From the NCBI GenBank assembly GCA_963971225.1, contig OZ020269.1:100528405-100592404 (forward strand): DNA of 64,000 bases. The letters run 5' to 3'. The notes beneath the pieces are model-generated. The model was not told the DNA's origin. It ran no database searches and saw only the letters and a program-made list of their open reading frames with translations. This stretch comes from Melieria omissa (taxonomy: Eukaryota > Arthropoda > Insecta > Diptera > Ulidiidae). Of the stretch, positions 34,294 through 46,030 are shown one piece after another. Position numbers and translations under genes: made by a program. Position 1 is the stretch's first letter. Each line of letters starts with the position of its first letter.

Positions 34294-35083
34294 ATTAACT
34301 AACTAACTAACTAACTAACTAAACTAACTAAACTAATTAAACTAACTAAACTAACTAAACTAACTAAACTAACTAAACTAACTAAACTAACTAAACTAAC
34401 TAAACTAACTAAACTAACTAAACTAACTAAACTAACTAAACTAACTAAACTAACTAAACTAACTAAACTAACTAAACTAACTAAACTAACTAAACTAACT
34501 AAACTAACTAAACTAACTAAACTAACTAAACTAACGAAACTAACTAAACTAACTAAACTAACTAAACTAACTAAACTAACTAAACTAACTAAACTAACTA
34601 AACTAACTAAACTAACTAAACTAACTAAACTAACTAAACTAACTAAACTAACTAAACTAACTAAACTAACTAAACTAACTAAACTAACTAAACTAACTAA
34701 ACTAACTAAACTAACTAAACTAACTAAACTAACTAAACTAACTAAACTAACTAAACTAACTAAACTAACTAAACTAACTAAACTAACTAAACTAACTAAA
34801 CTAACTAAACTAACTAAACTAACTAAACTAACTAAACTAACTAAACTAACTAAACTAACTAAACTAACTAAACTAACTAAACTAACTAAACTAACTAAAC
34901 TAACTAAACTAACTAAACTAACTAAACTAACTAAACTAACTAAACTAACTAAACTAACTAAACTAACTAAACTAACTAAACTAACTAAACTAACTAAACT
35001 AACTAAACTAACTAAACTAACTAAACTAACTAAACTAACTAAACTAACTAAACTAACTAAACTAACTAAACTAACTAACTAAT
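34294..35083. repeat. (ACTAACTAA)n 9-bp minisatellite, about 790 bp
   Basis: Starts as AACT tetranucleotide repeats directly after a LINE 3' end and becomes a very homogeneous 9-bp array (AAACTAACT) of about 85 units, with a single substitution visible near 34535. It ends as AACTAACTAATTG. Confidence 0.97.
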
Positions 35084-35089
35084 TGATAT

Positions 35090-37800
35090 TCTAAATTGCG
35101 CTCAAATTTTGAAATATTTTTTTGAAGTATTCATGTCCTTGAAATTCTTTTGAAAGTTGAAAGAAAGAAAAACTTAAAACGAAGTTTTATTATATTTGAC
35201 TCCGGGTTTTGCCAATATTTCGATTTGTTCGATTTTTTTATATTTTGTATATATGTCGCACAGTGTAATTTCGAATAATTTTCAATTCTCAGGACTCTAG
35301 AACCTAGAAGTCTCTACTTTTAATATAATGTAAAATTGTAATGAATTTGTAAACGATTTGCAAACAATTAATTGCTGACGTAGGCATTTATGTTAAATAC
35401 ATGTTTCTTATGTTAAACTGTTGTTGTTGCTTAGACATATCTGTTGACATACTATATCTGTACAATTTGAAAAATAAAGCACCAAACATCAACGATTACG
35501 TGCACCAAAAATGATTGCAACGATTGACAGCTCTAATTAAGTTGTTTTCACACACGGCGCCTAAGTTGTGCCCAATTAGAACCAAGACAATTCATTTAGA
35601 GAGAGAAAATTTCAAATGAAAAAACAAACCAAGAATCTAAAACTATTTGTTAATGAAAAGCTGCAATCATTTGGCTTAAATGCGAAGGTAAACGCCGACA
35701 ATGCTTCATGGGAGAATTGCTTGTTGTTGCTGTTCAGACAGAGGTTGTTGCCATTGGCAATTTGTACAGCAAAGCGGCATTGACATTTTTTGTTAATTAA
35801 ACAATGAAAATTCTTGTTTAAAATGGATTATTACTCAATGCTCGATTAGCGGCAGAATGTGAGAAATTAAAAGAAAAATTACTGATAAGTGGTTTAAGAT
35901 TGGTGCAAGGACTGAGAGGAGAATTGATTGCAATATCCAAGTTTAATTATTGAGTAATAATTTCAAATTGTTTGTAGTTGTGTGATTTAATATGCTGAAA
36001 ATGTTAAAATTAGAGCTTTGAGTTTCAAGTCAGTTTAAGGACTTTCTAAAAATTGATTCGCCTATCGCTGAATAATCATTTAAATAATCTTTTCTAATTG
36101 TTATGTGTTGTAGTTCGTTTGAATATGTCAAGAATATCAGATTATTTATACACCACAAAGATTTTTTGTATCTAATAACACTTTAGATTCGAACTAAATG
36201 TGGGCCTATCAAATTAAATGCGAAAAATATTCAAAGTTAAATATCCATCGCTAGCTCAATGCAAGCGACCTGGCGCATGCGCGACGCCATTAAATTTTGC
36301 CAATGTTTCAAAATGGTCAGAACATAAAAGCAGCCATAAAATATCGAAATGGTTGCAAACTGCAACACCCAAAAACTAAAAACGGGCAGCAACATTTCGT
36401 ATGCGGCGGCAGTCGACGCATGATTTTTCTTGCAATCGCTTTGAGCGTTCCGTCACTGCACCAGTTTAGATGGATGTGTGTCTGTGTGTGTTCGTGTGTG
36501 TGTAGCGGCTTCTCTGGGCCGCTTGAAGCTGCATCAATTTTTTTTTTTGACACAATCAACGGTACGGCAAGTGGCAGCCGGCTTTCAACGGAAATTGACC
36601 ATAAACTGCGCAACATTACAACACATCGAGTCAGCGTCAAACTCACAAAATTCAAACAGATGCAGTCGCAGCCAACTTCAATGCAATGCAATGCGTTCAC
36701 CACTGGCTGCATGCATCATAAATCCATAGCATTTTGTTTGAGACTCTTTTTGTTGCAACAAATAAAAAAAATTCCAAAAAAAAACACTGAAAATCGAAAA
36801 CTTGGTCAAATTGTGCTTGACGGTGTCACGCGGTGCTGATGTTTGACCAGATTTTTCGTATGCTCTCGCTTCGCGTATTTAATAGATGCGACATTTTCTG
36901 AATTATGAATTTACGATGTTGCACTCGGCGGTGCTTGTTTTGAAATTTGTCGTTGTTGTTGTTTGCATTAAAAACATGTCACACTACAAATGTGGTGCTG
37001 TGTTGTTGTCGTAGATGACATGGGATTTGACATAGAAGGCACAGTGTGTGAAGCATAACGAAATGCCAGAAAGATTTGTGTTGCTTACTTAATTCACAGT
37101 CAATTTATGATATCTATGAGAGAGCAGTCTGACTCCTATGAGTCTGTTAACTGAGGTCTGAATTTAAAAATTGTTTTCTTTTTATGGGTCAGTCATACAT
37201 AAGTATATCTGACAACGAGCTAGTAAAATCCTATGGGAAGTGGTCTCCAATGCCGAATCAGTTAGCACCTAAGGAAGAAGAAGCCTTCTGAAGAAGTCTG
37301 AAAGTAAAAGAAAACTGCATATGAAAGGCACAAAACTTGTAGGCGTCTTTAGTGCCCTTTAGTCCCCACCGAACTCGTGTTTAGTCTCCTTTTCCTGTAC
37401 TTCCATGACCTCGCACCTTTTCTCTGCTGCTATTCTTCAGCTTTAAGTTCAATGGACTAAGTTTGAGAAAGTACTTTTCATAAGTTAGATTATCGGTTCA
37501 TCTGGACAGTCATCCATTACCGGAAGAACTATTGGGTCATTTGAGGTTATATATGAAAGGTTAGGTGCAAAGGTGGACTCTCGCACATTAACCGATTGAC
37601 GATTTTTTTATTTTGTTTGTTGATACTTTCTAGTTCTCCCGACAGCTATTTACTTGATTGAAACATTTTTCTTAAAACAAAAATTTTTCTTTAAAATAAA
37701 ATGTTTAAAAAAAAAAACTGTTTCTTAAACAAAACATTTCTTTCATTTAATTTTTTCTTAAAAAAATTTTTTTCGGTCCCTGAATACAACAAAATTTCTA
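35090..37800. other. Non-coding region, no gene recognised
   Basis: Only weak open frames occur. The longest (36297-36839) spans a (GT)n stretch and a poly-T and shows no domain. 36240-36840 is GC-richer than its neighbours and may be regulatory. Confidence 0.35.
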
Positions 37801-37810
37801 ATAATAATCT

Positions 37811-38140
37811 ATATATAAGCGACTTCATTCGATGAAAACGTATATCCTTTCTCGACTTTCAGTCGAATTGTCATGAAATTTAATTCACTGGAAGCAAAGT
37901 TATTGCATCTGAAGTTATTTCGGTTCCTACGGACAACATCATTTCTAATATATACGAGTAAAAAGTGCGTTTAAAAAAAATACTGATGGTGTCACCTATA
38001 AGTGTCTTTATTTGTTGGACAGGTACATCCCTTCTAGATTTTAAGCCAAAATTTCATAAAATTTTATTCACTAGAAGCAAAGTTATAGCATCTGAAGTTA
38101 CATCATGTTTGTGAAATTGGTACCAATGCTAATATTAAGT
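37811..38140. repeat. Two diverged ~180-bp tandem copies
   Basis: The copies share ATTTCATAAAATTTTATTCACTAGAAG-type sequence and the block GCAAAGTTATTGCATCTGAAGTTA (about 37897-37920 and 38081-38100). The left edge begins ATCTATATATAAGCGACTTCA. Confidence 0.6.
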
Positions 38141-38743
38141 TTTGTTTTTAACTAAAAATTAAAAATAAAAATTTTGTCGAAACCTTTTAAATTGATGAAC
38201 CAAATATATGATGATGATTTTCTATTCCATGACAGAGTTCATGCGAGATAAAAGCGATTTAAAAACGGTTGTGAGAACATAAAGGATGAACAACATGTTG
38301 GTCAAACGATTCGTAGTGTTTGTAGATTCCATCAAAACTGTGCGTAAATTCATAAAAAATCAGACAAAATCTTCACTAAACTTCTTGAAAAGCGATTTAA
38401 GTATCTCAATAAAATAAATTTATGGCATTTTAACTGAACATTTGGCTATTGAAAAGTGTTGTTTTGTAAACTGACTACGAAAAATTGCCACTTGTGACTA
38501 ATTTTTTGACTAGAAATTACAATGTGATCGACTGCCCTTGTAAACGACTCCCTCTATTCGACTAATTAGGCATTGTGCCACTTCTAGCATTACGGAAAAA
38601 TGCATTTTCCGATGCAAGGAACCTTTCACCAAGTATCCTTCCTTTTAAAAAAAAAAATAGATTTTTAAAATATGCGTTGTTATGATTTGTAAGAAGTTCT
38701 CTTTACTTTTGAACGCATCTTGTATATCAACCTTTATTGGATA

Positions 38744-38877
38744 CAGTGGCCCACATAGGTTCAGGCTCCCCAAACACAAAAGTTGCTGGTACAAAATATG
38801 GTTTCGAAGGGTATTCGGGTCAACAATTTTACTCAAACCTCCTCCCCCCAAAAAATTAAATCCTTTGTGCGCCACTG
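38744..38877. mobile_element. 134-bp hAT-like MITE with 8-bp target duplication
   Basis: Flanked by ATTGGATA (38736-38743 and 38878-38885). Ends are CAGTGGCCCAC and GTGCGCCACTG. It contains CCTCCCCCCAAAAAATTAAA. Related sequences lie at 43092-43241 and, partially, at 9046-9305. Confidence 0.88.
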
Positions 38878-38939
38878 ATTGGATACCAGATCGCAGAGGT
38901 ATCACACGAAACTGCGAAACGGATGAATTGACAAGGTTA

Positions 38940-39227
38940 GATAAGGTTAAAGAAGGGGAGTGTGCATTGCACTTCTACTCGGAGGCCCTGTTGGGCCCAT
39001 TGTGATTTCCTTCATTTTTATTACACCGGTGCCCTTGCCTATCTGTTCGGATCCGGACAGGATCTTTTGGCAACCATTTGGTCCACGCGAGGAAATTGTG
39101 TAGATCAGTGATCTGTGCATTCGCTACCTTCACAAGTTCATCAAAGAACCTTGCCCTGAGGGTTTGGAGCCGTCACCTCCTCGTCTCCACAGCTTCTGCA
39201 TAAATCGTCAGTCGCCAGACGCCATTG
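38940..39227 (-). mobile_element. LINE 3' fragment inserted in another LINE
   Basis: On the minus strand reads TDDLCRSCGDEE, a deletion, then RARFFDELVKVANAQITDLHNFLAWTKWLPKDP, closely similar to the protein end at 51590-51830. Its untranslated end has CAATGGGCCCAACAGGGCCT and CACTCCCCTTCTTTAACC, matching 51880-51940. It is inserted with the 14-bp duplication GATGAATTGACAAG. Confidence 0.82.
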
Positions 39228-39479
39228 AATGATGAATTGACAAGAATGGAACATTTACCTCCCTCTCAAACATGTATCAGATTAAGTCAACAGGCTCTGG
39301 GTGGTGTAGAACCCTTGAAACATAGCCACACAAATTTGGGCATTACTGCACAAGAGGCGCTCCAGACTCTGGATTCCAGAGAGCTACTCAATCTATTTAG
39401 TTCTATTTTTACTAGACGATGCCTAATGCCACTTCTTCAGCTAATGGAGGGACCCGATGGACACTAAAGTCACCTTCAA

Positions 39480-39940
39480 TTACTTCTACCTTCTTGTCGT
39501 TCCAAAGAAGAAGAAACAACTATACTGTAGTTTATGTATAAATGTCCTTGTTTTCCGACGAAAGGACTAGAATTCCTAGGATCTTCGATTTGTATCGGGT
39601 TAACCGAGTTTTCAACTCTTCATATCAGGAGGAAGGGTTTTTATTGAATTCTTCGTAGTTCCCAGCGCGATATAAATAGGTTAGTTGCGCTTTCACAATG
39701 TGACAATCAATACCAATAAACAATTGCGTATTATTTTACGTTTAAGGTAAGTAACCCTTAAAGTTATGGTTGTCAGGAGCAGGTTCCCATGCTATCTTAA
39801 CCGAACCTGTGTATACGAATTGCATTCTACCATACGAATTCCATCCTTACCGAAGCTATGTATACGAATGACATCCAAGTTCCTGGACCTAAACCAAAAT
39901 GTAGATTTTGAAGAGGCAATTCTATTCCCTTTCTTACCTA
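39480..39940. other. Non-coding region, nothing recognised
   Basis: A mixed-composition stretch between two nested LINE clusters. I see no gene, terminal repeat or array. Confidence 0.35.
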
Positions 39941-40880
39941 CTTAACTGGCCTTAACAATCCGTTAGGTTAGGTTAGGTTGGAGTGGCAGCCTCCTACGTG
40001 AGAAGCATATCTTATAGGTCATTGTGATACCACAGTGGATGGCGCGACTCCCCCTTACAGCGCTGAGAACCAAGAGAATTCCATTATGAACCTGGCTATA
40101 TCTCTGATAGCGATAGCTCGGTTAGACTAGTAAAGAAAACTGAGCCGAGAGACTTAAGTCTTCTTCTGGTTAATGAAGGACACTGACACAACAGGTGGAG
40201 AACGGTCTTCTCGTCCTCCTCGGACCCGCATCTTCTAAAGTAGTCTTTGGATTGCAGTCCCAGTCTCGCCGCATGTCTTCCCATAAGACAGCGACTCGTG
40301 AGCACCGAGACCGTTGTGCTTATTGAGTGACGGCTAAGGTTAAACAGCTGGTTCCATTTCATGGTATAGGAAGGCCAGGTTACTCGAGAGATACTGCATG
40401 TCTGTTCCTCAGACCATAGTTTATTTGCTACTCTTTGGTAGAATTGTCTGAGCACCAATTTAATCGATGCAATAAGAGCTCTGACTGGGAGGAAGGACGA
40501 GGCTCAGCCAGCAATGTGCCTGCTCTGGCTAGTTCGTCCGCCTGGCAGTTGCCTTCAATGCCCCTGTGTCCTGGCACACAGAGTAATGCGACGTTGGAGC
40601 GTCTAGCTAAGTTGTTCAAGGATTTTCGGCAGTCCAAGATCAGTCTGGATTAACAATTTACCGTTACGGGATTGCAAAAGTTTTCTCCAGGTGTCTCTGC
40701 TTTGCGCGCTTCTCTTCCAGTTGGTCACACCAAGAAATGATAGGACGTCCTCAACTTGGTCCTTACACCAGAGACACGGTCTTCCTCTTATGGTCTTCCT
40801 CGTCGAACATCTTTTTCGCCAATGTTTCATTGTCCATACGGAAGACATGGTCCAGCTAGCGTAGCCGTTGATTCGCTGTG
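39941..40880 (-). mobile_element. LINE 3' fragment (family of 63743-64000) interrupted by another LINE
   Basis: The minus strand at 40870-40666 encodes RMDNETLAKKMFDEE ... CKDQVEDVLSFLGVTNWKRSAQSRDTWRKLLQ, matching the 63743-64000 copy. The tail TTAACAATCC...CCAGTTAAGTAGG is at 39965-39941. Between the two parts sits another LINE (39966-40649) with a duplicated TTAACAATCCGTTA target. Confidence 0.82.
39966..40649 (-). mobile_element. RNase H-type LINE 3' fragment, CCTAA tail
   Basis: The minus strand reads the RNase H end (LCVPGHRGIEGNCQADELARAGT, about 40590-40520) and, after a frameshift near 40440, the C-terminal domain (SRCLMGRHAARLGLQSKDYFRRCGSEEDEKTVLHLLCQCPSL). The 3' end has GTGGTATCACAATGACC and AACCTAACCTAACC. 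Target copies are 39952-39965 and 40650-40666; the right copy has a 3-bp insertion. Confidence 0.87.
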
Positions 40881-40884
40881 CTAT

Positions 40885-42229
40885 TTCTATGTCTTTAAAA
40901 GGGTTTTATATCCGATGAAACCAATAAAGACAATGACAGTATGATTTTTCTTAAGAGAAATGGTGACGATTTTCTTAAAAACTAGGTAATCCATTTTGAT
41001 TCTTTTCAGTATGTATTGTCTACTTGAGAATGTTTCAGAGTATCTGTGTGTGTGTTGTCACAGTATGTGTTGTCTACTTAAAAGTGCTTCAACGACACCG
41101 ACATGCCATGTTGGCCAACACTGAACACTTGTTGACTGATGCCACATTCTGGTCAGCTGCATTAAAATCAAATTAAAAATCATAGAACAATCAGTGTTCA
41201 GCCTTAAATGGCAAATGGTGGCAATACTGGTTACTAAAAATAAAAAGAAAACATACCAACAACCACAAACAAGTCTTTAGAACACAAGAAAAGAAGAAGA
41301 AGAATACAACTTTTTGTAAATAAAAGAAAAACATTTTTATTTGTCGTCGCAAAACTGAGCCAAACAATGGCAAACATACAACAACCAAAACCAACCAAAC
41401 AAACCATCAACGCGATTGCGACAAGTGTCTGCCGGCTCCTCAGTCCATTGTGGCAGCTAATTAAAAATTGAACGCATTGACAGAAATTGCTGTCATCGGA
41501 CTGTCGCTGTCGCTGTGACGGCACGTTGCCCGCTGTTCGGCCGATCCAGTTGACTTAAACGGGCTGCTGCGGGCCGCCAAAAACTGACAAGCGGCTATGC
41601 TTTTGGGCGTTCGCAATGCCAAATGCGGCACTGGTGTGTGCGCTCTCACCTGTTCGCTCTCTTGCTGTCTCTGTCTCTATGCGCTGTGGCTGAATGTACA
41701 AAATTTGTTACAATGTTGTTGCGTCTAATTAATTTCGACAAAATGGAAATCGATCGAACCATTTAATTAATTCTATGCACTGGTTGACAATTGTTCTGTC
41801 TTCATGTTGTTGTTGTGGTCAGGTTTTTTAAGGTTTCGAGTTTGGTTTTGTTGCTGTGCGCATTTGTGGCACGCAATTGTGCAACATTTTTCGAACGAAT
41901 ATTCGAAATTCTCGAAATACTCGAGATGCCGCTGCAACGCGTTCGGTGTTGAAGGCTGCGCGTTGACAGCAACGCGCCACGTTGCCAACGATGACGTCGA
42001 CTAATGCCGACCGATTGAAAATCGGTTTTGGCGGCGACTTAATTAGACAGGCGCGCAAACCGATTTGCAATTTGAATTTTTAATATGGCAAATTTTAATA
42101 GTTTTGTATTTTTTGTTGTTGTTGTTGTTGTGGATGCAATAGCAATTTTCATTTGCAATGGAATTGTTTGGTGTTTATTTGTTCTGTTTGTTGTTGTTGT
42201 TTTTTTGCACTTTATTACTTGACATCCAA
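40885..42229. other. Non-coding region, no gene recognised
   Basis: Includes GAA-rich and CAA/TTG-rich patches (41280-41400, 42110-42200) and GC-richer DNA at 41400-42060. Overlapping open frames show no known motif. Confidence 0.35.
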
Positions 42230-42237
42230 CGTTGGTC

Positions 42238-42706
42238 CATGGCACAATAAACAAGGTAGTGGCAGGAAGGAGCGAAAAAATTCACGTGTATTTTGTTAGT
42301 GTTTTTGTTCGGTTCATTGTCAAATCGGACGGACGGTTCTCTTGCCAACAGTATTGCCAGCATCAAATAGACCACTTGGTCTATTCGAGAACGTAAAAAT
42401 ACACCAATTAACAGCAAAAGTACACAGCTTCTTTGTTTTAATCTGTTGTTTTACAATTAGGGGCAAAAGTGCTAAGTGCTAGTTCGCCGATTTTGCGTTA
42501 ATTCATAAAAGTTAACGAAAATTGGAAAAATAATATCGTTTCGTCATTGCAAACATGCTTAAAATTTCACAGAAAAAGAGTTGAGTGGCCATGCTGTTCG
42601 CCGAATGTAAACAAAGCAGACAAAAATTTCTGACAACCTACCGAACTCTGACGAGAAAAAAATAAAATTCGCTCCTTCCTGCCACTACCTTGTTTATTGT
42701 GCCATG
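42238..42706. mobile_element. 469-bp hAT-like MITE with 38-bp TIRs and 8-bp duplication
   Basis: CGTTGGTC occurs at 42230-42237 and 42707-42714. The inverted ends begin CATGGCACAATAAACAAGGT and run about 38 bp almost perfectly. It is non-coding. Its core (42326-42608) is shared, in reverse, with the repeat nested in the hAT element at 16542-17380, although the ends differ. Confidence 0.93.
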
Positions 42707-43091
42707 CGTTGGTCTTAATTAAAATGCAAGTGTAACTTTTGACAGCCGTTTGACAGTGGCAGTGTGTTCGGTGTTCAGGCTCAGCTGCCAAATGTCGTCG
42801 TCGACACTAAGCCAACGTTTGCTTTGCGGTGCGTGTGAAAATCGCTTTGAATCGCGTTGCTGTGATTTGGTAATTAAACGTGCATGTTAATGAAAATTGC
42901 TGCGTTCAAATCGACAAATTTACGAGCTCCAAATAAAATGCGATTTCCAACTCGAATTGCAATCTGAGGTTATAAAGATTGTAAATTGTAATTTAATATT
43001 ATTGTTGAAATTACGATGCGATCGACATTTGATACAGTCGGTTTAAATTTACAGTCGATGGTGAAAACATATAGAGGGGAGAGCACAGTGC

Positions 43092-43241
43092 CAGTGGAGC
43101 ACACAAGAATTTTTTTGGGGGTAGAGGGAATACAACTTTTGAGCCAAATATCATTTGAAGCCATATTTGACATTCAAAATGTGATAAGAAACAAATACTG
43201 GAAGGTTGGAACCCACTTAAACCCCTTTGCGTGCGCCACTG
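43092..43241. mobile_element. 150-bp MITE-like repeat with CAGTGG ends
   Basis: Ends CAGTGGAGCAC and GTGCGCCACTG match those of 38744-38877, and the interior (CAACTTTTGAGCCAAATATC, GAAGCCATATTTG) matches 9046-9305. A convincing 8-bp target duplication was not found here. Confidence 0.65.
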
Positions 43242-43865
43242 TTGGATGCAATAAGATTATAGTTTAACCAAAATGTATTGGAGTTCTTTTACATAACTGA
43301 AAAAATAAATAAAATATGAATAAAATAAATAAATAATAGTCACGCTAGGCACCGTCGGGTTAAGGATGCAAGACTATAGATCAGCGCAGAGTCAAACTAT
43401 GGGAGCATAAAATTCAATGTTTTAATGATCGTTGGTGGATCGATGGATGGATGAATGGTGACAATGAGCCTAGAAAATAATCTATGAATTAGTAGTTTCT
43501 GAAGCGCTTAGGTTTGTAGGTCTATGAGATGAAAAGATGGCTGCTTAGAACAGGTGAAATTCATAAAAAAAGAGAATTCTCCTGTGCGAATTTCCTGGAC
43601 TATCTTTGGAATCTCGGAGGATCAAATAATGTAAGAGAATGAACATAAGTGTTGTCACTGAAATTGAAGGTAATCGATCGGTCCTTAAGAACCAGAGTGG
43701 AGATTAAATTTAAAATCCTCCAAGACTATAGATTATCATGGAATCAAATAGAGGTACTTAGATTAAGAAACGAAATACTCCAAGATGAATCATTTCCAAG
43801 ACTATTTATTAGAGTTAACGGAGTAGTAGAGTTCGCAATTAAACTTTTTTTGATTTTAACACAGA

Positions 43866-43936
43866 TATCACAATGGGTCGCCTGGCCTAAGTGTGCTCCT
43901 CCTGGGACAGCCACACCTACCTACCTACCTACCTAA
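43866..43936 (+). repeat. LINE 3'-end fragment with (CCTA)n tail
   Basis: ATATCACAATGGGTCGCC, then GGCCTAAGTGTGCTCCTCC and GCCACACCTACCTACCTACC. This is the same 3' layout as at 4930-5010 and 39966-40040, with the tail changed to CCTA repeats. Confidence 0.5.
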
Positions 43937-44214
43937 CACAGATATGCCAACCGTACTACATGTAGCATCTGTTTATAGGATCTGCGGCATATCTTGGTTA
44001 AAGATCTTTAAAATTCCAAGGACATTTGTTATCGAAAAAACTGGTAAATAAATGAAAATGGGAAAAAATTATCATAGATACCAACTATTATTTAAATATT
44101 TTCGTTCCGACAATAATGTCAACATGTGTAATAAATGAAAAAGGACAACTGTCGCCATTTGAAAAAATTGTTTATTTTAAACATTTAGAACAAAAATATG
44201 TCAGCAACTAGGGT

Positions 44215-44935
44215 AACTTCGGATATTGTGGTATACCTATTGGTTTTTTATGTATCGAAGTAAAATTTTACTCAAATTGGATAAATTTCGACCGATGACA
44301 TGTTGCAAGTGTTCGATTCTAAACAAACCAACTGGAAAAGGCTTCTGATGAAGATTTTCAGAGATATTCTCAAAAACAGCCCATTGAAAAAATGTGACGG
44401 GTAATGTGGTATCCTACTTTTTTCTATGTGCTTGAATTTATTAGATTGATTCGTAAGAAATTATGATTTTAAAACTTCTCTAAGCATATCGTCGCCTGAG
44501 AAAATAAATGTCGTATGTTTTACTAAGTTCAATGGAACATACGACATTCGTTTTCTGAAGCGACGATATGTAAATACAATTCCCGACAAAAATCAGTCCT
44601 CGGCTTACTGTAGTGGATCAAAGTTCTACAGCTGCTTTTTTTTAATACTTGCCCTACCCTAAAGGATGGTGTAAGCTAAAATTATTTCAATTTTATTATT
44701 CCTTACAGTCACAATTATACATCTCATGCTTTTTGCGTTCCATTTGCGATTTTTTTCTTTTTCCGGCCTATTTAGTACTGGAAGTTAGTATACCACATTA
44801 CCCTCCCCGACCCATACCACTTTATCCGAACTTTACTGTGGTTCTGTTGTCTGAAAGCCTATAGTTTCCGAGAAAAAGTGCTATACCACACATTACCCGA
44901 TCATACCACAATACCCGAGGCCACGGTACTTTCAA
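44215..44935. repeat. Inverted-repeat-rich candidate foldback element
   Basis: CTTCGGATATTGTGGTAT near 44217-44234 is mirrored by ATACCACAATACCCGAGG near 44914-44931. Further copies of GGTAATGTGGTAT (44401) and its complement (44785, 44890) lie inside, and a long hairpin is at 44485-44570. No coding sequence or target duplication was found. Confidence 0.5.
44485..44570. repeat. Long imperfect hairpin (35-bp arms)
   Basis: The left arm CATATCGTCGCCTGAGAAAA (44485 onward, to ATGTCGTATGTT) pairs with the right arm ending CGACGATATG at 44570. About 31 of 35 positions match, around a 16-nt loop. It could be a transposon palindrome or a small-RNA precursor; the sequence alone does not decide. Confidence 0.8.
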
Positions 44936-45261
44936 ATATTTGTATCTTAATGCTCTCGAGGATTTTCCACGAAAACTTTTGAAAAAATTATATGCTTCAT
45001 ATCTCAGTTTGTTGTACCAAAAGTCTGAAATTTTTGCTTTAAGCTTTATTGGTTGAGAGTAAAATAATTTACGAGACACAAATAATTTATATATTAATAC
45101 TTACTTAATTATTGATAGTTGATGACTCTGGCTGTGGACCATTAAAGGTAGAAGAAGAACAACAACAACAATGAAACATAAATATGTTTCGATTATGTGA
45201 TGTGTGATGTGTTATTATCAGAACGTGATGACGATGAAATATAAAAACAAAATGTTTCTTT

Positions 45262-45355
45262 CGGCTGTCGCCGATTTGGTAGAAAATGCCAAACCTCTAA
45301 GAGCAAAATCGTTCCTAAAGAAGAAAGCTACCTTGTGAAACTTGTGTCAAAATCG
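45262..45355 (+). repeat. Orphan SINE body fragment
   Basis: GTAGAAAATGCCAAACCTCTAAGAGCAAAATCG matches, with about 8 changes, the body segment of the SINE at 3974-4302 (around 4100-4130); CTGTCGCC before it and AAAGCTACC after it also correspond. The tRNA-like head is missing. Confidence 0.55.
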
Positions 45356-46030
45356 ATGATGGGCACAAACATAACCAATCATATAAGCCATGTTTGGTGT
45401 ACAGTATGTCGTCCTTTGTCTAAAATCCATGAAATATTTATCACTTTACTGTACTGTAAGAACCTAAAAATATGTCTTGAATTTTAATTTTTTTTTCTCA
45501 AGTTTTTTTGACCCATTCGACCGTTTATCTCACGTTGCTTTCTAGTAAACCTAAAACCATTTGAAATGAGAAGAACTTTTCTATCTATCGTTTTGCGAGA
45601 AGGTAGGGGAAGTTCGTACAATTGCTGAATCCAATACAATTTGAATCCATCCTTTTCACCAACGATTTTTGTATTTGAGGGGTATGAACCCCCTTCTCCG
45701 GAACCTACGGAACCAAACATTTTGTAGTAAGTGTTCCCGAAAACGATTCATTCTTTTGGCAAAATTTGTTTGTGTGTGATGGAAGATGTCAAAACGGTGG
45801 TTTATAGCTACATATAAAACATGTTTGTACGACAGTTGGGCATGGCACTTACCATACAACCTAAATTTCGAATATGAAATATCTTCGAAATTATAAGTCG
45901 GACTGAAAAACATGAACGATGGAAATATTGACTTCAAGAATTATAAAAATAATTGAAATAAAACCAATTAGACACGTGCTTCTCATTATTTTCAAAATCT
46001 AAACCAAACTGGATCAAAACATTTGTTTAA

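Larger units (their letters stand above)
38670..39475 (+). mobile_element. LINE RNase H fragment split by two later insertions
   Basis: The plus-strand pieces 38670-38743, 38886-38939 and 39228-39475 form one LINE relic. The RNase H C-terminal motif NLYWIPDRRGITRNCETDELTR can be read only when the hAT-like MITE (38744-38877) and the minus-strand LINE (38940-39227) are set aside. Both insertions have target duplications (ATTGGATA; GATGAATTGACAAG at 38926-38939 and again ending near 39242). The element is dead and 5'-truncated. Confidence 0.75.

Noticed and set aside
36297..36839. Open frame of 180 residues on +
   Set aside because: It crosses (GT)n and poly-T tracts, has an equally open antisense frame, and shows no recognisable motif or splice context.
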